Assembly: GCF_035961655.1 (NCBI RefSeq)
Contig: NZ_CP108393.1
Span: 6,527,001 to 6,591,000, forward strand
Origin: Streptomyces sp. NBC_01317
GTDB taxonomy: Bacteria > Actinomycetota > Actinomycetes > Streptomycetales > Streptomycetaceae
Direction: 5' to 3'
Length of the DNA stretch: 64,000 nucleotides
Every line of letters begins with the position of its first letter. The first letter of the stretch is position 1. Positions 43,909-52,566 of the stretch are shown piece after piece. The translations under genes were made by a program, and so were the position numbers. A model generated the notes under the pieces. The model was not told the DNA's origin, ran no database searches, and saw only the letters and a program-made list of their open reading frames with translations.

Positions 43909-44195
43909 ACAGTTCCGCGGACGACGTCATTCGCTCGGTGGCCGATGCGGTGGAGCGGCGAGCCCTGGCTCGGGGGCAGAACGTGCCTGCTTTTGATTCG
44001 GTCCGGAGCATGGTCGAGAGCGACGAATCGGAAATGGCGGTCGACTACCTCGTCAACACGGTCAACGCGTGTCGGCTCACGCTCCGGCAGGACGAGTACG
44101 ACCGGCTCATGTGGGCGGCGGACCAGCTGGGCTCCGCGGACGACGTGACCGACATCGACACCCAGTTGCTGGTCGCCGCCTCCGACGAGGTCTGA
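43905..44195 (+). CDS. Small MafI-like immunity family protein
   Basis: A 96-residue acidic all-helical protein; ATG overlaps the tetR stop (ATGA), so it is translated with the repressor. The segment FDSVRSMVESDESEMAVDYL followed by VNTVNACRLTLRQDEYDRLM resembles MafI-type immunity proteins, which neutralise polymorphic toxins. No toxin gene is adjacent, so either it is an orphan immunity gene or the likeness is to a broader helical family. Convergent with the next gene, 40 bases apart. Confidence 0.5.
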   Translation: MNSSADDVIRSVADAVERRALARGQNVPAFDSVRSMVESDESEMAVDYLVNTVNACRLTLRQDEYDRLMWAADQLGSADDVTDIDTQLLVAASDEV

Positions 44196-44235
44196 CGGCC
44201 GCCGGGGTCCTGGACGGGCGGCGATCCCCACTCGT

Positions 44236-45468
44236 CTAGATCAGGGCGAACTGGCCCTCGGGGCCCTCTTCATGGTGGTCCAGTACGGACGCGGGGCGGC
44301 GGGACGCCGCAGGGACCGGCAGGACGCCGGCCGCGTACAGCTCGTCGCGCGTGAGCGTCGGCGCGGTGAGCAACCGCTCCCGGCGCGGCTCCAGTTCGGC
44401 CAGGAGCGCCAGTACGGTGATCAGGTCGAGCAGCTCCGAGGTCCACTCCCGCCGCCAGCCCGGCGGCCGGATCGCCGCCAGTGTGCCGGGCTCGGTTCCT
44501 TCGGGGAGCCCGGCACGCCGCTCGAACCACAACTCCAGGATCCGTACGCCCCCGATCATGAAGTCCCAGGCCCCGGCGGGCACCGGCGCGATGCGGCCCG
44601 TACCGAGCGACAGCGCCTCCTCCGCGGGGTCGTACGCGAGGGACTCGGGTCGGTCGGGAACCGTGGCGCGTACGTAGGGCCGGCGGCCGCCGGGCAGCCG
44701 GTGCCGTACGCCGCCGTGCGCGCCGCGCAGCTGGATCCCGGTCATCAGCCGCCCCAGCTCCACCCCGGCGGACCACACGCCGGGGTCGGCGGCGAGCGGC
44801 ACCACCGGTCCGCGCGGCGAGGGGACGGCCGCCGCGACCGCCCAGGCCAGCACCTCTTCCGGGGCGGCCTCCCGGCCGTGGCGCGCGCTCAGCAGGGCCG
44901 TCAGGCCCGGAGTCACGTTGGGCTCCAGGCCGCCGGGCCTGCGGTAGAGCGGGCGGATCCGGCCGGGGCGCCCGGCGGGCGACGTGCCGTCCGGGAGCAG
45001 GGCGCTGACCAGCAGCGCGGGACCGGCCGCCCCGGGGACGTACCCCTGCTCCACGGCGAAGACCTGGTGGGCGTCGGCGACCCGCCACAACTCGGGGCGC
45101 GCCGCGTCGATCAGCCGGTGGTCGGGGATCAGCCACTGCTCGTCGAACGGGCCGTGGAGCACCCGCAGCGGCTCGGGGCGGCGCCCCGGCTCCCGTACGA
45201 ACCGGCCGGTGCCCGCGACCTGTCCGGGCAGCGCGGGGACGGCGCTGTACGGGGTACGGGCCCGGGTCGGCCCGAACAGGGCCTCCCGCTCGGCCCCTTC
45301 GGCCCGTACGAGCCGGTCCCAGCGGGCGGTGAGCGAGGCCGCGTCCGGGGCGAGGACCCAGGACCTGCCGAGCCGCAGCGGGGCCGTGGACCACGGCATG
45401 AGGTCGCTCAGCAGGGGCGCGTCCGACGGCACGCGGCCGCCGTCCCCGCCGGCCCGTGTCGATGCCAT
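44236..45468 (-). CDS. Type ISP restriction-modification-like protein, orphan specificity part
   Basis: A 410-residue protein resembling the C-terminal specificity region of type ISP restriction-modification enzymes, a form found as a stand-alone gene in streptomycetes. Typical stretches are ELFGPTRAR-like (EALFGPTRARTPYSAVPALP), FDEQWLIPDHRLIDAARPEL, and the end PASVLDHHEEGPEGQFALI. There are no helicase, nuclease or methyltransferase motifs, so it cannot act alone as a restriction enzyme; its real role is unknown. The ATG at 45468 has GGGGAGG eight bases upstream. Confidence 0.62.
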   Translation of the reverse strand: MASTRAGGDGGRVPSDAPLLSDLMPWSTAPLRLGRSWVLAPDAASLTARWDRLVRAEGAEREALFGPTRARTPYSAVPALPGQVAGTGRFVREPGRRPEPLRVLHGPFDEQWLIPDHRLIDAARPELWRVADAHQVFAVEQGYVPGAAGPALLVSALLPDGTSPAGRPGRIRPLYRRPGGLEPNVTPGLTALLSARHGREAAPEEVLAWAVAAAVPSPRGPVVPLAADPGVWSAGVELGRLMTGIQLRGAHGGVRHRLPGGRRPYVRATVPDRPESLAYDPAEEALSLGTGRIAPVPAGAWDFMIGGVRILELWFERRAGLPEGTEPGTLAAIRPPGWRREWTSELLDLITVLALLAELEPRRERLLTAPTLTRDELYAAGVLPVPAASRRPASVLDHHEEGPEGQFALI

Positions 45469-45635
45469 CGCGGCCCTCCCCGTCGCTTTTGCCTCCCTCT
45501 GCACCGCCCGCGGCATCGTAACGCCGCGCCCCCGGCGGCCGGGCGGGGGAAGCGAACCCTCCGCTGGGACCCGCCCGCTGGGTCCCTCCGCTGGGAACCT
45601 TCCCGCCGGGAACCTCCGCTGCGAACCCCACCGTC

Positions 45636-46388
45636 CTACCCGTCCGTCTCCACCGTCACCGAGAACGCGAACCGGTCGCCCCGGTAACGGATCCGGGCCA
45701 CGTCGACCACCCGGCCCCGCTCGTCGTACGACACCCCTGTGTAGTGCAGGATCGGGCTGAGCAGCGGCACCCGCAGCAGCTCCGCCGTCGCCGGGTCGGC
45801 GAGCCGCGCCTCCACCGTGTCGGTGACCCGGCTGATCCGTACCCCCGGCATGTCCCGCAGGACCTTCGTCATCGGCCGGCTCGCCAGATCCCCGACGTCG
45901 ATACCGGCCGCGACGTCCGGACGGACCGCGTTCTCCGCCCAGTTGACCGGCTCACCGCTCTCCGCGTCGCGGCGCAGCCGCCTGTACGTCATCACCTCGT
46001 CCAACTCCGGGAAGAACTCGGCGAGTTCACCCGGCACCGGAGTGGTCCCGTGGCCGAGCACCGTCGTCAGCTCGCCCGACTGCTGCGCCACGATGGCATC
46101 GATCGAACCGAGCAGCCTGCGCGGCGCGCCCCGCCGCGCGCCCGGCTCGATGAAGGTGCCGCGCCGCCGGTGCCGGCTGATCAGACCCTCCTCCTCCAAC
46201 TCCTTGAGGGCCTGACGCATTGTCAGCACACTGACGCCGTAGTGACCGGCGAGCTGCTCCTCCGTGGGCAGCCGCAGCGGGTCGTCGGGGCGGCGGCCGA
46301 GTATGGAGGCGCGCAGCGACTGCGAGACCTGGTACCAGAGCGGCAGCTTCCGGTTCAGGACCAGCGAGTCGGGGGCGAAGGCGGTCAC
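45636..46388 (-). CDS. GntR/HutC family regulator
   Basis: A 250-residue regulator with an N-terminal winged helix (PLWYQVSQSLRASILGRRP, GVSVLTMRQALKELEEEGLI) and a C-terminal UTRA ligand domain (SIDAIVAQQSGE to IRYRGDRFAFSVTVE). It begins 14 bases after hmgA on the same strand, so is probably co-transcribed and could sense an aromatic-acid catabolite. Its own operator cannot be identified. Confidence 0.87.
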   Translation of the reverse strand: MTAFAPDSLVLNRKLPLWYQVSQSLRASILGRRPDDPLRLPTEEQLAGHYGVSVLTMRQALKELEEEGLISRHRRRGTFIEPGARRGAPRRLLGSIDAIVAQQSGELTTVLGHGTTPVPGELAEFFPELDEVMTYRRLRRDAESGEPVNWAENAVRPDVAAGIDVGDLASRPMTKVLRDMPGVRISRVTDTVEARLADPATAELLRVPLLSPILHYTGVSYDERGRVVDVARIRYRGDRFAFSVTVETDG

Positions 46389-46402
46389 GGTTCAACTCCG
46401 TA

Positions 46403-47755
46403 TCAAGGCCTGAAGTGGCGCTCAAGACCCTCCCACACCCGGTCGTAACCGGGCTGGAGGTGGTCGGCCCCGGCCGCCTGGGCGGTGGCCGTCACCGGCC
46501 AGCGGGTCTCGAACATGAAGGCCAGCCCGTCGTCGATCCGCTGCGGCCGCAGCTCGGCCGCGCTCGCCCGGTCGAACGTCTCGCGGTCGGGCCCGTGCGC
46601 CGACATCATGTTGTGCAGGGACCCGCCGCCGGGCACGAACCCGCCCTTGCCGGCCGTCTTCGCGTCGTACGCGCCCTCGATCAGGCCCATGTACTCGCTC
46701 ATCACGTTGCGGTGGAAGTACGGCGGCCGGAACGTGTCCTCGCCGACCAGCCAGCGCGGCGCGAACACCACGAAGTCGACGCCCGCCAGCCCCGGGGTGT
46801 CCGACGGCGAGGTGAGCACCGTGAAGATCGACGGGTCGGGGTGGTCGTAGCTGATGGACCCGAGGACGTTGAAGCGCCGCAGGTCGTACACGTACGGCAC
46901 GTGGTTGCCGTGCCAGGCCACCACGTCGAGCGGCGAGTGGTCGTACGTCGCGGACCAGAGATTCCCGCAGAACTTGTTGACCACCTCCACCGGCCGTTCG
47001 ACATCCTCGTACGCGGCCACCGGCGCGAGGAAGTCCCGTGCGTTGGCGAGGCCGTTGGCGCCGATCGGGCCGAGGTCGGGCAGCGTGAACGGCCGGCCGT
47101 AGTTCTCGCAGACGTACCCGCGCGCCGTCTCGTCGAGCAGCTCGACCCGGAAGCGGACCCCGCGCGGGACGAGGGCGACCTCGCCGGGACGGGCGGCGAG
47201 CAGGCCCAGTTCGGTACGGATCAGCAGTCCGCCGTGCTCGGGGACGATCAGCAGCTCGCCGTCGGCGTCGCCGAACACCCGGTCGGTCATGGGCGCGTTG
47301 GCGGCGTAGAGGTGAATCGCCATACCCGTGCGCTGTGTTGCGTCGCCGTTGCCGCCCAGCGTCCAGAGACCGGCGAGGAAGTCCGTACCGGGCGCCGGGT
47401 CGGGCAGCGGGTCCCAGCGCAGCCGGTTGGGATCGGGAACGGTCTCGGTGAAGGGCGCGCCGCGCAGCCCGCCGTTGCTCGTCCGCCGGAACGGCGGGTG
47501 GGCGGCCGAGGGGCGGATGCGGTAGAGCCAGGAGCGCTTGTTGTGGGCACGCGGCTCGGTGAAGGCGCTGCCGCTCAGCTGCTCCGCGTACAGCCCGAGC
47601 GGGGCGCGCTGCGGGGCGTTGCGTCCGTGCGGGAGCGCGCCCGGCACCGCCTCGGAGCTGTGCTCGTTGCCGAAGCCGGGGGAGTGGGCCAGATCCTCGG
47701 CCGTCTTCCTGGCCTGCTCGATGCTGTGCCCGCTGCCTTGCCCGCTGCCGCTCAT
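46403..47755 (-). CDS. hmgA: Homogentisate 1,2-dioxygenase
   Basis: A 450-residue non-haem iron enzyme of tyrosine/phenylalanine catabolism that opens the homogentisate ring to maleylacetoacetate. The cupin fold motifs are clear: [20 protein letters not shown] near the start, iron ligands His348 and Glu354 in [11 protein letters not shown] and His387 in MMSAHGPD. The ATG at 47755 has GGGAG nearby upstream. It is the first gene of an operon with a GntR gene and diverges from a TetR gene, with an operator-like palindrome at 47804-47827. Confidence 0.95.
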   Translation of the reverse strand: MSGSGQGSGHSIEQARKTAEDLAHSPGFGNEHSSEAVPGALPHGRNAPQRAPLGLYAEQLSGSAFTEPRAHNKRSWLYRIRPSAAHPPFRRTSNGGLRGAPFTETVPDPNRLRWDPLPDPAPGTDFLAGLWTLGGNGDATQRTGMAIHLYAANAPMTDRVFGDADGELLIVPEHGGLLIRTELGLLAARPGEVALVPRGVRFRVELLDETARGYVCENYGRPFTLPDLGPIGANGLANARDFLAPVAAYEDVERPVEVVNKFCGNLWSATYDHSPLDVVAWHGNHVPYVYDLRRFNVLGSISYDHPDPSIFTVLTSPSDTPGLAGVDFVVFAPRWLVGEDTFRPPYFHRNVMSEYMGLIEGAYDAKTAGKGGFVPGGGSLHNMMSAHGPDRETFDRASAAELRPQRIDDGLAFMFETRWPVTATAQAAGADHLQPGYDRVWEGLERHFRP

Positions 47756-47803
47756 CGTCCGCTCCCATGCTCGACCGGGGAGTCCATGGGTCCGCGCCTC
47801 TGG

Positions 47804-47827
47804 AATCCTATGGTCAACCGTAGGATT
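47804..47827. promoter_or_regulatory. Palindromic operator between hmgA and a tetR gene
   Basis: AATCCTA (47804-47810), ten bases, then TAGGATT (47821-47827); the inner bases TGGTCAACCG are also nearly symmetrical, giving a 24-bp imperfect palindrome. Its position between the divergent genes suggests binding by the TetR protein encoded at 47860. Confidence 0.7.
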
Positions 47828-47859
47828 GTGGGGGCGGCGCGTCAACGGGGACGCGCGGC

Positions 47860-48552
47860 ATGATGGAGTACGTGCCCCACGACCGTACGAACGCGAACCG
47901 CGCCCCGGAGAGCGCGGGCGGCGGGAGTGTGGGCGCGGGCGGCAGGCTGCGCAGGGCGCCCGTGCAGCGGCGCAGCGCGGAGCGGCTCACCCGGATCCTC
48001 GACACCTGCGCGGCCCTCCTCGACGAAGCGGGCTACGAACAGCTCACGACCCGCGCCGTGGCTTCCCGCGCGGGCGTCCCCATAGGCTCCGTCTACCGGT
48101 TCTTCGACAACAAGCGCGCCCTGGTCGACGCCCTCGCACAACGTAACCTGGACCGCTACGCCGAGCGGGTCACCGACCGGTTCGCCGCCCTGGAGTCCGG
48201 GGACTGGCGGGGCGCGGTCGACGTGGTGCTGGACGAGTACCTCACCATGAAACGTACGGTGCCGGGCTTCGGTTCCGTCGACTTCGGCGCCGACCTGGGA
48301 CCGGCCGCGGGGGTCCGGGGGGCGGCCGCCAGGAACGCGAACCAGCAGGTCGCGGGCCGGCTCACCGTCCTGCTCGCGGGCCACCTCGGCCGCGGCCCCG
48401 ACGCGTCCCTGCACCGCACGGTCCTGGTGGCGGTGGAGGCGGCGGACGCCCTGCTCCAGCTGGCGTTCCGCACGGATGGGGCGGGGGACCCCGGAATAGT
48501 CGCGGAGACGCGGACGCTCCTCCGTGCGTATCTCGCTGGGGCGCTCGATTGA
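47860..48552 (+). CDS. TetR family regulator, divergent from hmgA
   Basis: A 230-residue regulator. After a Gly/Arg-rich tail, the HTH is [20 protein letters not shown] with [20 protein letters not shown] near residues 40-88; the ligand domain follows ([19 protein letters not shown]). Starts at ATG 47860, ATG 47863 and GTG 47872 are all possible. It probably controls hmgA and itself through the intervening palindrome. Confidence 0.87.
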   Translation: MMEYVPHDRTNANRAPESAGGGSVGAGGRLRRAPVQRRSAERLTRILDTCAALLDEAGYEQLTTRAVASRAGVPIGSVYRFFDNKRALVDALAQRNLDRYAERVTDRFAALESGDWRGAVDVVLDEYLTMKRTVPGFGSVDFGADLGPAAGVRGAAARNANQQVAGRLTVLLAGHLGRGPDASLHRTVLVAVEAADALLQLAFRTDGAGDPGIVAETRTLLRAYLAGALD

Positions 48553-48698
48553 GGTCGGGCGTTGCGGTTCTGCGTCTGCCCGGTGCGGGTGGGTGCGGGT
48601 TACTGATTGTCCTCAATCGCCGGACGGGCTTGGTTGTGCCCGCTGCGGGCCGGTGGTTTGGGTGCGGGTCGGTTGCCGGGGGCCGGGCAGGGGTCGTG

Positions 48699-48787
48699 TC
48701 CTGCACTGCATGTTTTACGTCGCGTTCGGGGACTTGTTTTGTTCACCGGTAGCCACGCGACACAAAACACGCTTTACGTTCCGGACA
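48699..48787 (+). repeat. Left arm of a 90-bp imperfect inverted repeat
   Basis: Contains ACTGCATGTTTTACG, GTTCACCGGTAGCCACGCG and CACAAAACACGCTTTACGT in that order. All three recur as complements in the same order of pairing in 49062-49152, about 270 bases away. It could be the arms of a small decayed mobile element. Confidence 0.8.
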
Positions 48788-49061
48788 CGACCCCTGCCCG
48801 TCCCCCTTCCACGCCCGCGTTCAAGACAACCCCGGCCCGCCCCGGCGTCGGAGGACACCGGGGCATCATCCAGCCCGTCCGGCGTTTGAGGACATCGGTG
48901 AGCCGCGCTCGCGTACCGGGCAGGGCCACACTCCAGCCCGTCCGGCGATTGAGGACATCAGTAAGCGGCACCGTCCACCGGGCAGAGGCCAGGCACTCCG
49001 TGGCGCCGGGGGGTCGTTGAGCTCACCCTCGGCGTGAGGGGGGTGGGGTCGGAGGAGGTGC

Positions 49062-49152
49062 GTGTGGCCGGACGTAAAGCGTGTTTTGTGGCGCATGGCT
49101 ACCGGTGAACTATGCGAGTTCCTGAGGCGCCGTAAAACATGCAGTCCGGACA
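49062..49152 (-). repeat. Right arm of the 90-bp imperfect inverted repeat
   Basis: The reverse complement shows CTGCATGTTTTACG, GTTCACCGGTAGCCATGCG and CACAAAACACGCTTTACGT, matching the left arm closely with a few indels in between. Confidence 0.8.
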
Positions 49153-49518
49153 TACGTACCTCCGCAGGCCCCGCCCCCCGTCACCACGACAAACCCAAGC
49201 CCGTCCGGCGATTGAGGACAATCAGTAAGCCGCGCCAAACGCACCGGGCAGACGCACAACCAGGCCCGCTTCAGCTACGTCTCGCGGCCGGATAACGGCC
49301 ACCGCATCCGCCGTATTGCTTCCGCGTTGTCCCCGGCCCCGTGCCACGGCCGAACCGCCCCGTACCGCAAGAGCCCCAGGTCCGGGGCCACTTCAGGGGC
49401 CCCGCGCCCCGTCCGCCGCACCGGGCGCGACCTTCGCGCGAGTCATTCCCTGACCGCGCGTAGTCGGCTAGTTTCAGGCGTCGCAGCCGCTCCACCTCCT
49501 CTTCCGGGCGGAACACAT

Positions 49519-50982
49519 ATGAGTCGCGCCATTTCCCTGCACAGGGTCAGCAAGGTGTACGGACGGGGCACCCGCGCCGTCGACCGCTTCTCGCTCGACA
49601 TCGCGCCCGGCGAGTTCGTCGTGCTCCTCGGGCCCTCCGGCTGCGGCAAGTCCACCGTGCTCCGCATGATCGCCGGTCTGGAGGACATCAGCGAGGGCGA
49701 CCTGCTGCTCGACGGCGAGCGCGCCAACCTCGTCCCGCCCCGCGAACGCGGCATGGCCATGGTGTTCCAGAACTTCGCGCTCTACCCGAGGATGACCAAC
49801 CGCGACAACATCGGCTTCCCGCTGCGCCTGGAGAACCCCCGCGAGGACAGCACCGCACGCGTCGAGGCGACGGCCAGGATGCTCGGCATCGAGAGCATCC
49901 TGGACCGCTACCCGAGCCAGCTCTCCGGCGGCGAGCGCCAGCGCGTCGCGATGGGCCGGGCCATCTCCCGGCGGCCCTCCGCGTTCCTGATGGACGAGCC
50001 GCTCTCCAACCTCGACGCCAAGCTCCGCAACCATCTGCGGGCCGAGATCGCCCGCCTGACCGCCGACCTCGGCGTCACCACGGTGTACGTGACCCACGAC
50101 CAGGCCGAGGCGATGTCGCTCGGCGACCGCGTCGCCGTGATGCGTGGCGGGGTCCTCCAACAGGTCAGCGCGCCACGCGAGGTGTACGCCCTGCCCGAGA
50201 ACGTGTTTGTCGCCGCCTTCATCGGCACCCCCCGGATCAACCTGCTCCAGGGCGTGGTCTACGCCCCGTTGGACGGGCGCATGTCGATCGACCTCGGCCG
50301 CCAGCGCCTCCCCCTGCCCGAACCTCTCACCCAGGACCACCAGTTGCTCCGGATCCAACAGGGCCGGCAGGTCATCGTCGGACTGCGCTCCGAGGCGGTC
50401 CGTATCGCACCGCCCAGCCAGGCCCGGCCCGGGGAGGTGGCGCTGAGCGGCATCGTCGAGCACATGGAGTACCAGGGGCACGAGGCGCTGGTGCACCTCA
50501 ACACCGGCTCGCGGGCGGCGGTGGTGACGGATCTGGAATCACCGAGGCCCCGGACCGGCCCGCGCCGCCGCAGGAACGGCGGTCCGGGTGTCCTGGAACG
50601 CCTGCGGGAGCGTACGGCGGGGCGGCGGGGCGGCCAGCGCGCGGGCACGGAGAACCGGAATGGGTACGGGAACGGCACCGGCCACGGCGACGCCCACCCC
50701 ACCGGCCAGGAGAACGGCCGAACCGCCGCCCCGGCCGGCGGCGGCCACGTCAGCGGGCCCGTCGTCGTGCTCGACGACCCGGGGAGCGATGCGCCCTCCT
50801 CCCCGCAGGAGCGCCCCGCCCTCGCGGCAAGCGACCTCGTCGTACGAACCGGCCCCGACCTGCGCCTGAGGACGGGCGCCCAGGTCCCCCTCCTCGTCGA
50901 CCTCGCCCACCTCTACGTCTTCGACCACCAGGGCCGCCGGATCTGCCCGGCGCCCCGGGACCTGCCGGGCCTCGACGGCTGA
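49519..50982 (+). CDS. MsiK/UgpC-type sugar ABC transporter ATPase with long insert
   Basis: A 487-residue ATPase. Residues 1-235 are the nucleotide-binding domain: Walker A GPSGCGKST, signature LSGGERQRVAMGRA and Walker B FLMDEPLSNLDAKLR. The MalK-type regulatory OB/TOBE domain follows, but it is split after about residue 335 by a roughly 130-residue polar low-complexity segment (RPRTGPRRRRNGGPG to GSDAPSSPQERPA), after which TOBE resumes (DLRLRTGAQVPLLVDLAHLY). MsiK relatives are about 375 residues. It would power one or more sugar importers; no permease genes are adjacent, as expected for a shared ATPase. Confidence 0.87.
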   Translation: MSRAISLHRVSKVYGRGTRAVDRFSLDIAPGEFVVLLGPSGCGKSTVLRMIAGLEDISEGDLLLDGERANLVPPRERGMAMVFQNFALYPRMTNRDNIGFPLRLENPREDSTARVEATARMLGIESILDRYPSQLSGGERQRVAMGRAISRRPSAFLMDEPLSNLDAKLRNHLRAEIARLTADLGVTTVYVTHDQAEAMSLGDRVAVMRGGVLQQVSAPREVYALPENVFVAAFIGTPRINLLQGVVYAPLDGRMSIDLGRQRLPLPEPLTQDHQLLRIQQGRQVIVGLRSEAVRIAPPSQARPGEVALSGIVEHMEYQGHEALVHLNTGSRAAVVTDLESPRPRTGPRRRRNGGPGVLERLRERTAGRRGGQRAGTENRNGYGNGTGHGDAHPTGQENGRTAAPAGGGHVSGPVVVLDDPGSDAPSSPQERPALAASDLVVRTGPDLRLRTGAQVPLLVDLAHLYVFDHQGRRICPAPRDLPGLDG

Positions 50983-51054
50983 GCGGGGTCGAAGGCGGGA
51001 CCTCCCCTGGGCCGGGGCCCGTACGACTGTGGGCAGCGACACCCTGGCGCCGTA

Positions 51055-51073
51055 AAACTAACGCCGCTAGTTT
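51055..51073. promoter_or_regulatory. TetR-type operator before the aldehyde dehydrogenase gene
   Basis: AAACTAACGCCGCTAGTTT has arms AACTAAC and GCTAGTT around a 3-base spacer, one mismatch. It has the same 7-3-7 design and near-identical arms as the site at 56448-56464. Confidence 0.68.
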
Positions 51074-51136
51074 GGACGGGACGCCGACGCGCACGCGGAC
51101 CGAGGCGCCGACTCGGCAGGCCCGGAGGGAATCACC

Positions 51137-52549
51137 ATGAAGGCACACGACGGCATGTACATCGGCGGACAGTGGCGGCCCGCCGCGGGGACGGACACGA
51201 TCGCCGTCGTGAACCCCACGGACGAACAGGTCATCGCCACGGTCCCGGCAGGTACGGCGGAGGACATCGACGCGGCCGTCCGCGCCGCGCGGGCCGCCCT
51301 GCCCGCCTGGGCCGCCACCCCGCCCGCCGAACGCGCGGCCGGGATCGCCGCGCTGGCCGCGGCCATGACGGCCCGCCGGGACGACATCGCCGAGATCGTC
51401 ACCGCCGAACTGGGCTCGACCGTCACCTTCGCCCGGCGCGTCCAGGCGGGACTGCCGATACGGGTCATGGAGTCGTACGCCGAACTCGCCGCCACCTACG
51501 CCTTCGAGACGACGGTCGGCAACTCCACCGTGTTCCAGGAGCCGGTGGGGGTCGTCGGCGCGATCACTCCCTGGAACTACCCGCTGCACCAGATCGTCGC
51601 CAAGGTCGCCCCCGCGCTCGCCGCGGGCTGCACGATCGTGGTCAAGCCCGCCGAGGACACCCCGCTCACCGCACAGCTCTTCGCCGACCTCGTCGACGAA
51701 GCGGGCCTGCCCGCAGGGGTGTTCAACCTGGTGACCGGGCTCGGCCCGGTCGCGGGCCAGGCACTCGCCGAGCACCCGGACGTCGACCTGGTCTCCTTCA
51801 CCGGCTCGACGGCGGTCGGCCGCCGGATCGGCGCGGCGGCGGGCGCCGCCGTGAAACGGGTCGCCCTGGAGCTGGGCGGCAAGTCCGCCAACGTCGTCCT
51901 GCCCAGCGCCGACCTCGCCAAGGCGGTCACCGTCGGCGTCGCGAACGTCATGTCCAACTCCGGCCAGACGTGCAGCGCCTGGACCCGGATCCTGGTCCAC
52001 ACCGACCGGTACGACGAGGCGGTGGAGCTGGCGAAGGCCGCGGCGGCCGCCCACGTCGCGGGCGACCCGCGCGACGAGGCGAGCCACCTCGGCCCGCTCG
52101 TCAACGCGGCACAACAGGCACGCGTACGGGGGTACATCGAGGCGGGCGTCGCGGCCGGCGCCCGGGTTGTCGCGGGCGGCCCCCGATCCCCCCACGGGAC
52201 CGGCTACTTCGTCGCGCCGACCGTCTTCGCCGACGTCACCCCGGACATGTCCATAGCCCAGGAGGAGATCTTCGGCCCCGTCGTCTCCCTGCTGCGGTAC
52301 GAGGACGAGGAGGACGCCCTCCGTATCGCCAACGGCACCGTCTACGGCCTCGCGGGCGCGGTCTGGGCCGGCGACGACGCCGAGGCCACCGCCTTCGCGC
52401 GCCGCATGGACACCGGCCAGGTCCATATCAACGGCGGCCGTTTCAACCCGCTCGCGCCCTTCGGCGGCTACAAACAGTCGGGCGTGGGCCGCGAGTTCGG
52501 GGTCCACGGGCTCGCCGAGTACCTCCAGACCAAGTCCCTCCAGTTCTGA
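51137..52549 (+). CDS. NAD-dependent aldehyde dehydrogenase
   Basis: A 470-residue enzyme of the aldehyde dehydrogenase superfamily. ITPWNYPLHQI and VVKPAEDTPLTA bind the cofactor; the general base is Glu245 in ALELGGKS and the nucleophile Cys279 in NSGQTCSAWTRI. The substrate is not clear from sequence; benzaldehyde- and betaine-aldehyde-like enzymes share the features. GGAGGG precedes the ATG at 51137. It sits 17 bases before an alcohol dehydrogenase gene, so together they would convert an alcohol to an acid. The operator at 51055 lies in its promoter. Confidence 0.9.
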   Translation: MKAHDGMYIGGQWRPAAGTDTIAVVNPTDEQVIATVPAGTAEDIDAAVRAARAALPAWAATPPAERAAGIAALAAAMTARRDDIAEIVTAELGSTVTFARRVQAGLPIRVMESYAELAATYAFETTVGNSTVFQEPVGVVGAITPWNYPLHQIVAKVAPALAAGCTIVVKPAEDTPLTAQLFADLVDEAGLPAGVFNLVTGLGPVAGQALAEHPDVDLVSFTGSTAVGRRIGAAAGAAVKRVALELGGKSANVVLPSADLAKAVTVGVANVMSNSGQTCSAWTRILVHTDRYDEAVELAKAAAAAHVAGDPRDEASHLGPLVNAAQQARVRGYIEAGVAAGARVVAGGPRSPHGTGYFVAPTVFADVTPDMSIAQEEIFGPVVSLLRYEDEEDALRIANGTVYGLAGAVWAGDDAEATAFARRMDTGQVHINGGRFNPLAPFGGYKQSGVGREFGVHGLAEYLQTKSLQF

Positions 52550-52566
52550 GCCGGGAGACCACCCTC

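Larger units (their letters stand above)
48609..49219. repeat. Dispersed 22-bp repeat, four copies
   Basis: Copies of AGCCCGTCCGGCGATTGAGG followed by AC occur at 48609-48630 (minus), 48872-48893 (one T change), 48935-48956 and 49198-49219. This sequence is widespread between genes in streptomycetes; its role is not known. Confidence 0.85.
48553..49518. other. Non-coding repeat-rich kilobase
   Basis: No convincing gene lies in these 966 bases, although many frames are open from high GC. It holds an imperfect inverted repeat of about 90 bp (48699-48787 and 49062-49152) and four copies of a 22-bp streptomycete dispersed repeat. Near the end, GGCTAGTTT (49466-49474) resembles half of the operator found at 51055. 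Confidence 0.7.

Noticed and set aside
48524..49295. Several short open frames between tetR and the MsiK-like gene
   Set aside because: They fall within inverted and dispersed repeats, differ in codon character from neighbours and have no ribosome sites.
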